From assembly GCA_018242665.1 (NCBI GenBank), contig JAFEBL010000017.1, forward strand, positions 124,001-188,000: a stretch of DNA of 64,000 bases, in the 5' to 3' direction. Positions 1-8,272 of this stretch are shown piece after piece. Positions within the stretch are counted from its first letter, which is position 1; each line of letters begins with the position of its first letter. The DNA is from Nitrospira sp. GTDB lineage: Bacteria; Nitrospirota; Nitrospiria; Nitrospirales; Nitrospiraceae. The position numbers and the translations under genes are program-made. The notes beneath the pieces were generated by a model. It saw only the letters and a program-made list of their open reading frames with translations, was not told the origin of the DNA and made no database searches.

Positions 1-677
1 GCGTGACCGCCGTCTCCCCTACCCTCCCTGCATCCGAATTGGCACTGACGCGGCAACTCGCGACGGAAATCGGCGCACAGCATCGCGTGGTCGAGACGGA
101 CCAGCTGGAGATCCCCGACTTCGTTCGGAACGATGCCACTCGCTGCTATCACTGCAAAACGGATCTGTACTCCCTGCTCGGCTCGCTCCAGCCCGAGTAC
201 GGATCGGCCTGTATTGTCGATGGCACCAATATCGACGATTTGGGAGATGATCGACCGGGACTTAGGGCCGCGCGCGAACGTGGAGTCCGCAGCCCCTTGC
301 TGGAAGCCGGCTTCTCAAAGGCCGACATCCGCGAAGCGGCGCAATTGCTGACGCTCTCAAATTGGGACAAACCTGCCGCGGCGTGCCTCTCATCGCGTGT
401 GCCGCGCGGCATCACCATCACGCGAAGTACGCTCTCACGCGTCGAGCGTGCAGAAGCAGCCTTGATGGAGGAAGGTTTTCGTCACTGCCGAGTACGGGAC
501 TACGATGACCTCGCCCGGATCGAACTCGCCGTGGAAGACATGTCGAGAATGCTGGAGGGCGGCCAACGGGAACGGCTGGTGGCAGCCATGAAGGCGGTGG
601 GCTACCGTTTCGTCACCCTGGACTTAGAAGGGTACCGCCAGGGGGGTGTCAGTCTCCCCCCCGGCAGGATCGATTAG
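1..677 (+). CDS. larE: LarE-like ATP-dependent sacrificial sulfur transferase (5' truncated by window edge)
   Basis: C-terminal part of a LarE/ExsB-type PP-loop protein; the reading frame is open at the window edge, so the N-terminal PP-loop (SGGxDS) lies outside. Visible family motifs are RCYHCK, a DGTNxDD segment, RPGLRAARERGVRSPL and KPAAACLSSR. LarE adenylates and thiolates a pyridinium nucleotide precursor of the nickel-pincer cofactor, using a Cys or a bound sulfide as sulfur source; the Cys in AACLSSR lies in the conserved region expected to carry that function, but I could not align it. About 224 residues remain of a family of roughly 270. The stop codon overlaps the stop of the convergent atpF by 4 bases. 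No larB or larC is visible, so the substrate is uncertain. Confidence 0.8.
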   Translation, partial: VTAVSPTLPASELALTRQLATEIGAQHRVVETDQLEIPDFVRNDATRCYHCKTDLYSLLGSLQPEYGSACIVDGTNIDDLGDDRPGLRAARERGVRSPLLEAGFSKADIREAAQLLTLSNWDKPAAACLSSRVPRGITITRSTLSRVERAEAALMEEGFRHCRVRDYDDLARIELAVEDMSRMLEGGQRERLVAAMKAVGYRFVTLDLEGYRQGGVSLPPGRID

Positions 678-1183
678 TTTCGGTGATAGGCCTTCGCGAG
701 GGCGTCCAGGGCTTCGTCGGCAAGACGGCGATGGTCGCCATCGTTCAATGCGCGCCCGACGACCTTTTCCGCCACCATCATCGCCAACTCCGTCGTCTGT
801 GAGCGGATGTCCTGCACGGCCTTGCGGCGCTCCGCCTCAATTTCTCGAGTCGCATCGCCTTTGATACGCTCGGCATCCGCGGTCATGCGCTGCTCGTTTT
901 CGTCCATCATGCGCTGGGCACGGTCTTTTGCCTGGGCCAACAACCCCTCGGCTTCTTTAGCAGCGGCGGCCAGCTTCGCTTCGTATTCTTTGAGCTTGCG
1001 CTCGGCCTCTGTACGATGCCGCTCGGCCTGATCGAGACTGTCCTTGATCTTTTTCTCCCGCTCTTCCAACATGCCCAACAAGCTCGGGAACGCATACTTG
1101 TAGAGCAGAAAGAAGAGGACCCCGAAGGAGAGAATCTCCCAGAAGATCAACGACGAAAAGAAATGTGATTCAAATTGAGGCAT
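674..1183 (-). CDS. atpF: ATP synthase F0 subunit b
   Basis: 169 residues with one N-terminal membrane segment (about residues 10-30) followed by a long charged coiled coil rich in Lys, Glu, Arg and Ala, the normal peripheral-stalk architecture of subunit b. It follows atpE and atpB on the same strand, in the usual F0 order a-c-b. The subunit links the membrane sector to F1 through the delta subunit. The gene is the last of this block: after it comes the convergent larE, not atpH or atpA, so the F1 genes must lie elsewhere. Only one b-type gene is seen here. Confidence 0.93.
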   Translation of the reverse strand: MPQFESHFFSSLIFWEILSFGVLFFLLYKYAFPSLLGMLEEREKKIKDSLDQAERHRTEAERKLKEYEAKLAAAAKEAEGLLAQAKDRAQRMMDENEQRMTADAERIKGDATREIEAERRKAVQDIRSQTTELAMMVAEKVVGRALNDGDHRRLADEALDALAKAYHRN

Positions 1184-1257
1184 AGTCTGTTACCCAAATG
1201 AGTTGAGGGTTCTGAGCCGGGCATGGCCCCAGCATCAAGGCTCGACCGTCGATGCGC

Positions 1258-1488
1258 TTATTTGCGCAAGCCCATGATGATGAACGCAATGACCAGTCCG
1301 TACAAGGCGATGGCTTCGACCAACGCGAAACCGATCCACATGTACTTCCCGACGCGACCTTCCGCTTCCGGCTGCCGAGCCACGGCCTCGATCATTTTTC
1401 CAAAGATGTATCCGATCCCCACGCCGGCTCCGGCAAATCCCGCCGCCGCCAATCCCATACCCACCAACGCTGCTGCTGCTGCATCCAT
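1258..1488 (-). CDS. atpE: ATP synthase F0 subunit c
   Basis: 76-residue hairpin of two hydrophobic helices joined by the polar loop ARQPE (about residues 37-41), diagnostic of the rotor c subunit. The ion-binding carboxylate is Glu58 in ALVEAIA. The residue after it is Ala rather than Ser/Thr, and helix 1 lacks the usual Gln of sodium-binding rings, so a proton-translocating ring is inferred. It lies between atpB and atpF in one operon, with 34 bases to the end of atpB. Length and composition are typical. Confidence 0.95.
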   Translation of the reverse strand: MDAAAAALVGMGLAAAGFAGAGVGIGYIFGKMIEAVARQPEAEGRVGKYMWIGFALVEAIALYGLVIAFIIMGLRK

Positions 1489-1522
1489 TGTTTAACCTCT
1501 CCTCCGTTTATAGACAACGAAC

Positions 1523-2272
1523 CTAGTGTGCGTGCTCGCTATGACCGTGCAACGTCACGGCATCCCCTAAATAGACACAGCTCAGCACGGTAAAGATGTA
1601 GGCTTGAATAAAGGCAATGCCGACTTCCAGCCCGTTCATGGCGATCGTAAACGCAAACGGCAACCAGCCGATCAGCAACCCGCCGCTGATCGCCAGGCCG
1701 AATAACACGCCCAGGATGACGTGCCCGGCGGTCATGTTCGCAAACAACCGCACTGCCAACGAGATGGGTCGAGCCAACTGGCTGATCAACTCAATGGGAA
1801 TCATCAATGGCAGGAGCCAACCCGGCGTGCCCGGCGGAACCAGAATACCCAGGAATTTTGCGCCGTGCAGCGAAAAGCCCAGCACCAGACTGAGTCCGTA
1901 AATCCCGACTGCGAACACCGCGGTCACAATAATCTGGCTGGTGACGGTATAGGATCCGGGAATCAAACCCAGCAGATTGGCAAACAAAATGAAGAGGAAC
2001 AAGGTGGCGATCAGGGGGAAGAACTTCATACCCGCTTCGCCCATCGTGTCCAGAATGATCCCGCGAATGAACTCGACGATCAGTTCGGCCATGTTCTGCA
2101 ACTTCCCGGGAACAAGCTTGCGAGAGGCTGCGGCGGAGATCATCAAGAACGCGACCAGTCCCACCACCACCCACATGAGGATGACGGCTTTGTTGATCGA
2201 GATATCAACGCCAGCCGGAACGAGCGGAATCAGATCGTGCAACTCAAACGCATGTAACGGGCTTTCTTCCAC
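1523..2272 (-). CDS. atpB: ATP synthase F0 subunit a
   Basis: 249-residue polytopic membrane protein. The essential stator arginine is Arg175 in SLAVRLFANM. The following segment GLEVGIAFIQAYIF (about residues 214-227) is the other proton half-channel signature. The N-terminus MEESPLHAFELHDLIP is typical of short bacterial a subunits. It is the second gene of the minus-strand block, 30 bases after the atpZ-like gene. It forms the two half-channels against the c ring. Confidence 0.95.
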   Translation of the reverse strand: MEESPLHAFELHDLIPLVPAGVDISINKAVILMWVVVGLVAFLMISAAASRKLVPGKLQNMAELIVEFIRGIILDTMGEAGMKFFPLIATLFLFILFANLLGLIPGSYTVTSQIIVTAVFAVGIYGLSLVLGFSLHGAKFLGILVPPGTPGWLLPLMIPIELISQLARPISLAVRLFANMTAGHVILGVLFGLAISGGLLIGWLPFAFTIAMNGLEVGIAFIQAYIFTVLSCVYLGDAVTLHGHSEHAH

Positions 2273-2302
2273 GATGATCCTTTGTCAGTCAGACGATTCA
2301 GG

Positions 2303-2587
2303 TTAACTCTGCCACCGCTGCGCAGACCGATAGGCATTTCGCACCCCTGCGGCAGCGCCCAACCCCAACCCAATCACCAGTCCCCAGGGATTCGAATCCA
2401 GCAGGTAGGTGTCGACCACCCAGCCCAAGCCCCCGCCGACAATTAACGCAGCGAGCAGTTCCGTCCCGATCCGGACAGCTTGCCCGAGCCCCGCATATAA
2501 CGGATCTTGAGAGGGGGGCATCACGCGCTCACGTGCGGCACTCTTCAGCACAGTCGGACAGAGTGCACCCATCGGCGGGCGCGCCAT
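2303..2587 (-). CDS. atpZ: AtpZ/AtpI-type F0 accessory membrane protein
   Basis: Small protein with two predicted membrane helices (the segment with ELLAALIVGGGLGWVVDTYL and a Gly/Ala-rich second helix), matching the AtpZ/AtpI accessory family found just upstream of atpB. Family members assist c-ring assembly or cation supply to the ATP synthase. Two starts are possible: the first ATG at 2587 (94 aa) or an internal ATG at 2521 (72 aa, beginning MPPSQDPLYAGLG), which is closer to the usual family length; neither has a strong ribosome binding site. The first 22 residues look unrelated to the family, so the shorter form may be the real one. An 85-base divergent region separates it from pabB. Confidence 0.72.
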   Translation of the reverse strand: MARPPMGALCPTVLKSAARERVMPPSQDPLYAGLGQAVRIGTELLAALIVGGGLGWVVDTYLLDSNPWGLVIGLGLGAAAGVRNAYRSAQRWQS

Positions 2588-2672
2588 TCAAGCAAATTCG
2601 CTGGGGACTTGTCAAGAAGTTAGCCGCTATGACCAGGCCGTATGATGCGGTATAGTCTTTCCCTCAGGACGG

Positions 2673-4181
2673 ATGCCCTCCCGACAACCAACAACCATGA
2701 CGGATTCCTCGCACCAGGCATTTCTCCATGGGCCTCCACAGCCACTGGTCGTGGTCCGCCCACGGCCGGACGCCGACCCGTTTGAATTATACCGGCGTCT
2801 CGCTCCCGCTCACCGTGCCTCCTTTCTGCTCGAAAGCGCGAACGGCAATCGGAGTACCGCACGATACTCCTTCTTCGGCAGCGATCCCTATCTGACTCTG
2901 AGCGGTCGTGCCGGAGAATATCGCGTGGAGGAGGCGGGGCGATCGAGGGTTGTCAGCGGCTCCGCGCTTCAGGCCCTGGGTCGAATCCTCAGCACATCGG
3001 TGATCCCACGACTCGAAGGCATTCCGCCGTTTTTTGGCGGCGCTGTGGGGTATCTCAGCTACGACCTGGTCCGTTCGTTCGAATCCCTTCCCAGCTTGGC
3101 GACGGACGACACCGGCCTTCCCGACTTGCAAATGGCCTGTTTTGACCTGGTCGCGGCGGTCGACCACCTCACAGACCGGTTATATCTGATGTATTGCCCT
3201 CCCCTGTCTCGATTTGAGGCGGAGCCACGGGAGAAACTATTTCGCGAAGGCCGTGACCGGCTGGCGGAATTGGAAGCCCGCCTGACCAGTCCACGCCCTC
3301 CGGTTGTCGACCAGGCCTGGCCTTCAGGGGCAACATTGATCCCCAACCAATCACGTGAGGGCTACACGGCACGCGTCCGACGCTGCCAGGACTATATTGC
3401 CGCCGGCGACATCTACCAGGCCAACCTGTCCCATCGGTTCACCCTCAGCTTCGACGGTACGGTACCACCGCCGGAGATCAATGCCTGTGCCAGGGCGCTC
3501 TATGGCCGCATCCGCCAGGTCAATCCGTCTCCATTTGCCGGGCTCCTCCATCTTCCTGAACTCAGCCTCGTCAGCAATTCTCCCGAGCGGCTCGTGCGCC
3601 TGTCCGGAGCGGAGTCCAGCACGAGGCCCATCGCGGGAACCAGGCCGCGCGGGAGCAGACCCTGGGAAGACCAGGATTTACATGCTGAACTGCTGGCCAA
3701 TCCCAAGGAACGTGCCGAACATGTCATGCTGGTCGATCTCGCGCGCAACGATCTGGGCAAGGTCTGCCGATACGGCACGGTCCGGGTCGATGAATTCATG
3801 ACCGTCGAACAGTATTCGCATGTGCGCCATCTGGTCTCGGACGTGACCGGGACCCTGCAACCCGGAACGACGCCGCTCGACCTCGTGCGGGCCGTGTTTC
3901 CCGGAGGCACCATTACCGGGGTGCCGAAAGTCCGCTGTATGGAGATCATTGAGGAGTTGGAGCCGGTGCGCCGAGGCGTCTATACAGGAGCGTTGGGGTA
4001 CTTCTCCTGGAGCGGGGACCTGGACTTGAATATCCTGATTCGCACCTTGCTCCTCACAAAGACCCAGGGGTATTTGCAGGTCGGTGCGGGCATCGTGGCC
4101 GACTCGGACCCCGATCGGGAATATGAAGAAACGCTCGCCAAAGCGGGCGCATTTTTTAACATCCTGGAGGCTGGCAGCTAA
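2673..4181 (+). CDS. pabB: Aminodeoxychorismate/anthranilate synthase component I
   Basis: 502-residue chorismate-utilising enzyme with the N-terminal TrpE/PabB region and C-terminal chorismate-binding domain. Motifs seen: IYQANLS (about 246), PIAGTRPRG (about 317), LVDLARNDLGKV, QYSHVRHLVSDV and PGGTITGVPK (about 412). It would convert chorismate plus ammonia to 4-amino-4-deoxychorismate or to anthranilate. The PIAGT motif resembles TrpE (E. coli PabB has PIKGT), yet the next gene is a PabC-type lyase whose ATG overlaps this stop by one base, favouring a folate (pABA) role. ATG 2673 is preferred because AGGA precedes it; a second ATG at 2697 lacks a ribosome binding site. Confidence 0.82.
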   Translation: MPSRQPTTMTDSSHQAFLHGPPQPLVVVRPRPDADPFELYRRLAPAHRASFLLESANGNRSTARYSFFGSDPYLTLSGRAGEYRVEEAGRSRVVSGSALQALGRILSTSVIPRLEGIPPFFGGAVGYLSYDLVRSFESLPSLATDDTGLPDLQMACFDLVAAVDHLTDRLYLMYCPPLSRFEAEPREKLFREGRDRLAELEARLTSPRPPVVDQAWPSGATLIPNQSREGYTARVRRCQDYIAAGDIYQANLSHRFTLSFDGTVPPPEINACARALYGRIRQVNPSPFAGLLHLPELSLVSNSPERLVRLSGAESSTRPIAGTRPRGSRPWEDQDLHAELLANPKERAEHVMLVDLARNDLGKVCRYGTVRVDEFMTVEQYSHVRHLVSDVTGTLQPGTTPLDLVRAVFPGGTITGVPKVRCMEIIEELEPVRRGVYTGALGYFSWSGDLDLNILIRTLLLTKTQGYLQVGAGIVADSDPDREYEETLAKAGAFFNILEAGS

Positions 4182-5062
4182 TGTGGGTGTTCCTGAACGA
4201 TGGATTCGTGCGGAAAGAAGAAGCCGTGGTTTCCGTGTTCGACCATGGATTCCTTTATGGCGACGGCGTGTACGAAACTCTGCGCTCCTATGGAAATCGA
4301 ATCTTCATGCGCGATCAGCACCTCGCTCGGCTGCGACGATCAGCCGAAGCCATCGGCCTGACGATTCCCATTCCCGATCGGCAGTGGCCGGATCTCCTCC
4401 ACGAGGCCATGCGACGGAATGACGTGGGCACCGATCGCGTGGATGCCTACCTCCGCATCACCATCTCGCGGGGCGAAGGAGAGATCGGCCTGGACCCGTC
4501 GCTCTGTCCCCGCCCCACCGTGGTGATCATGACGAAAGCGCTGCAGGCTCCTTCACCGGACCTGTTGCGCGACGGGGTTTCGCTCACCGTCGCAGAGACC
4601 AGACGGAATCTGCCTGCCGCGTTATCCCCGCAGATCAAATCCACAAACTTTCTGAACAACATTCTGGCGAAACGCGAATCGATCGCGGCAGGAACCTTCG
4701 ACAGCCTGCTTTTGAATTGGAACGATGAACTGACCGAATGCACGATCAGCAATCTGTTTTTCATTTCCCACGGCGTCATCCATACGCCTGCGCTGGATTG
4801 CGGCATTTTAGATGGCATCACGCGAAGCATCGTCATGACGCTCGCCGCGGAAGAAGGCCTGCCGGTCCAAGAAGGCCACTATCACCTCGCCGACCTTCGC
4901 AAGGCGGAGGAATGCTTTCTCACCAATACCAGCATGGAGGTCATGCCGGTCTCACACGTCGAGACGTCCCCAATCGGAAGCGGTCGCCCCGGCCCCCTCA
5001 CGCGGAGACTCCAGGCGCGCTTCGCCGCCAGCCGAACCAAGTTTCTTGAAACAGCTCCCTAG
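4181..5062 (+). CDS. pabC: Class IV aminotransferase, probable 4-amino-4-deoxychorismate lyase
   Basis: 293-residue fold-type IV PLP enzyme. The PLP lysine is Lys153 in QIKSTNFLNNILAK. The N-terminus with FDHGFLYGDGVYETLRSY and the segment LTECTISNLFF are class IV signatures shared by PabC, IlvE and D-amino-acid transaminases. PabC releases pyruvate from aminodeoxychorismate to give p-aminobenzoate for folate. The start overlaps the pabB stop (TAATG) and a GGAGG lies just upstream, so translation is probably coupled. The lyase role rests on this context; sequence alone does not exclude branched-chain or D-amino-acid transamination. Confidence 0.75.
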   Translation: MWVFLNDGFVRKEEAVVSVFDHGFLYGDGVYETLRSYGNRIFMRDQHLARLRRSAEAIGLTIPIPDRQWPDLLHEAMRRNDVGTDRVDAYLRITISRGEGEIGLDPSLCPRPTVVIMTKALQAPSPDLLRDGVSLTVAETRRNLPAALSPQIKSTNFLNNILAKRESIAAGTFDSLLLNWNDELTECTISNLFFISHGVIHTPALDCGILDGITRSIVMTLAAEEGLPVQEGHYHLADLRKAEECFLTNTSMEVMPVSHVETSPIGSGRPGPLTRRLQARFAASRTKFLETAP

Positions 5063-5134
5063 CGGAAACGGGCAGAGTGACTGGATATCAATGGGTTATA
5101 CGTCGATTCTGCACCGAGACGCGGGGAAGGGGTT

Positions 5135-5163
5135 TTGACAGGTCGGGAGTCGGCTGCTACGGT
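5135..5163 (+). promoter_or_regulatory. Candidate sigma-70 promoter for the transglycosylase gene
   Basis: A perfect -35 hexamer TTGACA (5135-5140) is followed after 17 bases by TACGGT (5158-5163), a weak -10 match, about 43 bases before the ATG at 5206. Spacing and position fit a sigma-70-type promoter. No transcript evidence is available. Confidence 0.4.
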
Positions 5164-5205
5164 TGAACCATCGGTCGTGGATACCATTTACGCGCCTGAA
5201 CCCCG

Positions 5206-5871
5206 ATGGCCCAGTTCAATCGCACCACTCCGCTGGTCCTGCTGTCTGCAACCCTATTGCTGACAACCGCTCCGATTCATGCCGAGGTGTACCAATACAT
5301 CGATGCCAACGGCACCATCTCTTTGACCAATGTACCGAATGATTCACGATACAAACGTGTGACCAGTGACCTCCCCCGGTCCCGCAGCGTTATCTCCGCG
5401 CGCGACCTCGATCCGGTCATCGCTCGACATTCGCGCGCCCATCGCTTACATCCAGCCCTGATTCGCGCAGTGATCAAGACGGAATCCGATTTCGATCCGC
5501 TGGCGGTCTCCCATGCGGGTGCCGTCGGCTTGATGCAATTGATGCCGCAGACCGCGAGGCGCCTCGATGTACGGGACTCCTATAATCCGGATGAGAATAT
5601 CGGCGGGGGAACCAAATACCTGCGGCAGCTCCTGGATCGCTTTAATGGCAATCTACCCTTAGCCTTGGCGGCCTACAATGCGGGGGAACAGACAGTGGAA
5701 CGATACCAGGGGCTTCCCCCCATCCCGGAAACACGACAATACGTTCTCAAGGTGCTGCGCTACTACCGCACCTTCCTCACGAACGACCGGCTTTCTTCTT
5801 CCCGGTCTTACCGCGCACCGGCTCCCGGGTCGCAAGGACGAGGTCTTGCTCATTCGCTGGTATCCCGCTGA
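5206..5871 (+). CDS. Lytic transglycosylase (DUF4124 plus SLT domain)
   Basis: 221-residue exported protein. A signal peptide (about residues 1-26, ending PIHA) is followed by a short DUF4124-like region (EVYQYIDANGTISLTN) and an SLT domain of the Slt70/MltC type (about 65-190). The catalytic Glu93 lies in KTESDFDP, followed by GAVGLMQLMPQTA, and NIGGGTKYL and LALAAYNAGE complete the motif set. It would cleave peptidoglycan glycan strands to 1,6-anhydromuropeptides in the periplasm. The last 30 or so residues are a low-complexity tail that runs 95 bases into the convergent nadB gene, suggesting loss of an earlier stop. A candidate promoter lies upstream. Confidence 0.87.
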   Translation: MAQFNRTTPLVLLSATLLLTTAPIHAEVYQYIDANGTISLTNVPNDSRYKRVTSDLPRSRSVISARDLDPVIARHSRAHRLHPALIRAVIKTESDFDPLAVSHAGAVGLMQLMPQTARRLDVRDSYNPDENIGGGTKYLRQLLDRFNGNLPLALAAYNAGEQTVERYQGLPPIPETRQYVLKVLRYYRTFLTNDRLSSSRSYRAPAPGSQGRGLAHSLVSR

Positions 5872-7453
5872 CCCGCCCCTGAGCCAGGAGCAACTGGCTG
5901 TGCTGCTGCCACCCCGGTCGATTGGCCTCGGGAAAATCCGACCGATAGTGCGCCCCGACGCTGTTTTCCCGCCAGAGGGCCGCATCAGCAATACAGCGCG
6001 CCACCTGCACCATGTTTTTCACTTCAAGGGCCGCCCGTGACGAAAAGGGTTTCGTCACCATACGCGTCCATCGCACCAGCTGTGCGGAGGCACTGATCAA
6101 CGAATCTCCCGAGCGCACCAGGCCAACCTTTCCCCACATCAGGCGACGCAGAGAACTGCGCAATTTTTCCGGGTCATCGAACTCCGTTGGCCGCCCCTGC
6201 TCCAGTTCCTCAAGCGAAGGCAGGCTCGCAGGACCGGGAATATGCCCAGCGTGAGCCACCGCGGACTGCGCGGCGCGCATGCCGAAGACCAGCCCTTCCA
6301 GGAGTGAGTTACTGGCCAACCGGTTCGCCCCGTGCACGCCGCTGCAGGCCACCTCACCGGCCGCAAACAATCCCGGCAACGTCGTCGCGCCATGCACGTC
6401 CGTCCAGACCCCGCCCATCATGTAGTGCGCGCTTGGGGAAACAGGGATCCACTCTTCCGTCATGTCGATGTCATACCGCAGGCACGTGGCGTAAATGGTC
6501 GGGAACCGCCGTTTGACAAAGGCGGCGCCCAGATGCGTCACATCCAGGTACACGTGCCGGGCGCGCGTCGCCGCCATTTCAGACCAGATGGCCCGCGACA
6601 CCACATCGCGCGGAGCCAGCGCGCCGTCCGGATGATATCGCTGCATGAACAACTCGCCCTTGATGTTCCGCAGCTGTCCCCCTTCTCCGCGAATGGCCTC
6701 CGACAGCAGGAAGGGCGGACTCGACGGCAGGTACAACGAGGTGGGATGGAATTGCACGAACTCCATGTCCATCAACAACGCGCCGGCCCGCAGCGCCATC
6801 GCCATGCCGTCGCCGGTCGCATTGCCGGGATTCGTGGTGCGCGCGTAGACCTGCCCCGCGCCGCCGGTCGACAACACCACCGCGCTGGCCGGAAGGACCG
6901 TGCGCTCGCCGGTCATCTCGTTCAGCACGATCGCGCCGCAACAACGGCCGTCGACCACCACCAGATCCACCGTGAATCGCCGGTCTAACCGTTGAATGCG
7001 CTGCTGCCTGGCGGCATACGTCATCAACGCCCGGACCATCTCATTGCCGGTGGCATCCCCCCGCGCGCGGAGAATCCGGCTCCGGCTGTGCGCGGCTTCC
7101 CGCGTGTAGGCAAAGCGTTTGCCGATCTTGTCGAACTTCGCCCCCCAGGCAATCAGTTCCTGAATCCGGTCCGGCCCCTCTTCGACCAAGACCCGTACGG
7201 CTTCACGCCGGCACAGTCCATGACCGGCCTTGAGCGTATCCGCGAGATGGCTGCCGACATCATCTTCCTCGCTGAGCGCGACGGCCACCCCACCCTGGGC
7301 GTACATGGAATTGCTCTCCAACGGATGGCCTTTGGTCAGCATCAACACGCGCCCGGCACGGCTGAGCTCAATCGCCGCACGCAGGCCCGCGACACCGCTG
7401 CCGACGACGAGAAAGTCTGTTTCAATTTTGGGAGCTGTACTGCGGACTGACAT
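5777..7453 (-). CDS. nadB: L-aspartate oxidase
   Basis: 558-residue flavoprotein of the NadB/SdhA/FrdA superfamily. FAD-binding signature VVGSGVAGLRAAIELS lies at the N-terminus. GGVAVALSEEDD, the TGGAGQVYARTTNPGNATGDG stretch, MEFVQFHPTSLY, SEAIRGEGGQLRN and GLFAAGEVACSGVHGANRLA follow in order. It oxidises L-aspartate to iminoaspartate, first step of de novo NAD synthesis. An ATG further upstream would add 62 residues that overlap the preceding lipoprotein gene; the ATG at 7453 is preferred because it starts directly at the conserved domain and lies 2 bases after the upstream stop, implying coupling. nadA and nadC are not in the window. Confidence 0.93.
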   Translation of the reverse strand: MSVRSTAPKIETDFLVVGSGVAGLRAAIELSRAGRVLMLTKGHPLESNSMYAQGGVAVALSEEDDVGSHLADTLKAGHGLCRREAVRVLVEEGPDRIQELIAWGAKFDKIGKRFAYTREAAHSRSRILRARGDATGNEMVRALMTYAARQQRIQRLDRRFTVDLVVVDGRCCGAIVLNEMTGERTVLPASAVVLSTGGAGQVYARTTNPGNATGDGMAMALRAGALLMDMEFVQFHPTSLYLPSSPPFLLSEAIRGEGGQLRNIKGELFMQRYHPDGALAPRDVVSRAIWSEMAATRARHVYLDVTHLGAAFVKRRFPTIYATCLRYDIDMTEEWIPVSPSAHYMMGGVWTDVHGATTLPGLFAAGEVACSGVHGANRLASNSLLEGLVFGMRAAQSAVAHAGHIPGPASLPSLEELEQGRPTEFDDPEKLRSSLRRLMWGKVGLVRSGDSLISASAQLVRWTRMVTKPFSSRAALEVKNMVQVARCIADAALWRENSVGAHYRSDFPEANRPGWQQHSQLLLAQGRVSGIPANEQDLVLATREPVRGKTGKKKAGRS

Positions 7454-7455
7454 GG

Positions 7456-7971
7456 CTACGGTTTGGAAGGGCCGCGTGCCGGCTCTTGGCTCAAGTTGGC
7501 CCGTGAGCTCATGCCGAACGGCAGATCGCCCTGGGCCTCTCGAAGCAAAATCGATTGTATCCCGACCCAGGCCAGCCGTCCGTGGCCTCGCTGGCGCGTG
7601 CCCGCCTCGCCGGGAGTCCGTTTCCACTGGCCTTGCCAATGGACAAAGACATCGATGTTGTCGCCTTCGATCAGAATCCGTTCAATCGAAAATTCCAATT
7701 GAATATCCTGGAAGGTGTCAAAGTCGCCGTGAATCTCCCGTTGGACCTGATCCAGATTGCCGGAGGGCAACAACAAGGCTTCCAACGCATTCCGGTCCCG
7801 CTCGACGTAGGATTTCCGGAGCGACTCTACAGCCTGATCGATCCGAAGGATACGATCGTGATCGTCTTTATACTGGAGCGTTTTCCCTGAGCAACCCACC
7901 GCAAGGATCAGCAGAAACCCCAACAGCAGGCGACCGACATGCCCGCACGCAGATGTGCCACGGTGAGTCAT
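7456..7971 (-). CDS. Small lipoprotein with NTF2-like fold (unknown role)
   Basis: 171 residues with a lipoprotein signal peptide ending in the lipobox LAVGC (LLLGFLLILAVGCSG). The rest, rich in charged residues with patterns such as AVESLRKSYVERDRNALEALLL and a beta-rich middle, resembles SnoaL/NTF2-like domains; this is a fold impression, not a firm match. The ATG at 7971 gives the signal peptide directly; an upstream start would add 32 residues without signal character. It ends 2 bases before nadB and is probably co-transcribed with it. No catalytic motif is seen. Confidence 0.65.
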   Translation of the reverse strand: MTHRGTSACGHVGRLLLGFLLILAVGCSGKTLQYKDDHDRILRIDQAVESLRKSYVERDRNALEALLLPSGNLDQVQREIHGDFDTFQDIQLEFSIERILIEGDNIDVFVHWQGQWKRTPGEAGTRQRGHGRLAWVGIQSILLREAQGDLPFGMSSRANLSQEPARGPSKP

Positions 7972-8145
7972 GGCGCAGTATAGGAACCTTGCCGGAGAGA
8001 GGTCAAGCAACGGACCCATCAGCTCGCAGCCGCCCCCCGTGCAGCCGGTCATGCGGGCAAGCCACACAGCCTGCGCACAATCTTGGCTTGCATTTTGAAC
8101 TGAAACCCACTAGACTCCCGCGCCTAGCAGTTGGAGATTGAACGT

Positions 8146-8241
8146 ATGGCGAGTGTCCTCAAGAAACGCCGGAAGAAGATGCGCAAACACAAGTATAAGA
8201 AGTTGCGCCGGCGTCAGAAATTCTTGCGTCGCAAGAGCTGA
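8146..8241 (+). CDS. bS22-like / AURKAIP1-COX24 domain mini-protein
   Basis: A 31-residue, extremely basic peptide starting MASVLKKRRKKMRKHKYK and ending RRQKFLRRKS. It matches the pattern of the COX24/AURKAIP1 C-terminal domain and of the tiny ribosomal protein bS22 known from mycobacterial small subunits (which starts with a similar SVxKKRRKRM motif). Such peptides sit in rRNA near the decoding/inter-subunit region. Upstream is TTGGAGATTGAACGT, giving a GGAG 9 bases before the ATG. It is followed by the small gene at 8273 on the same strand. Confidence 0.72.
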   Translation: MASVLKKRRKKMRKHKYKKLRRRQKFLRRKS

Positions 8242-8272
8242 GCTCATCACGACATAATGGACGGAGGGATCC

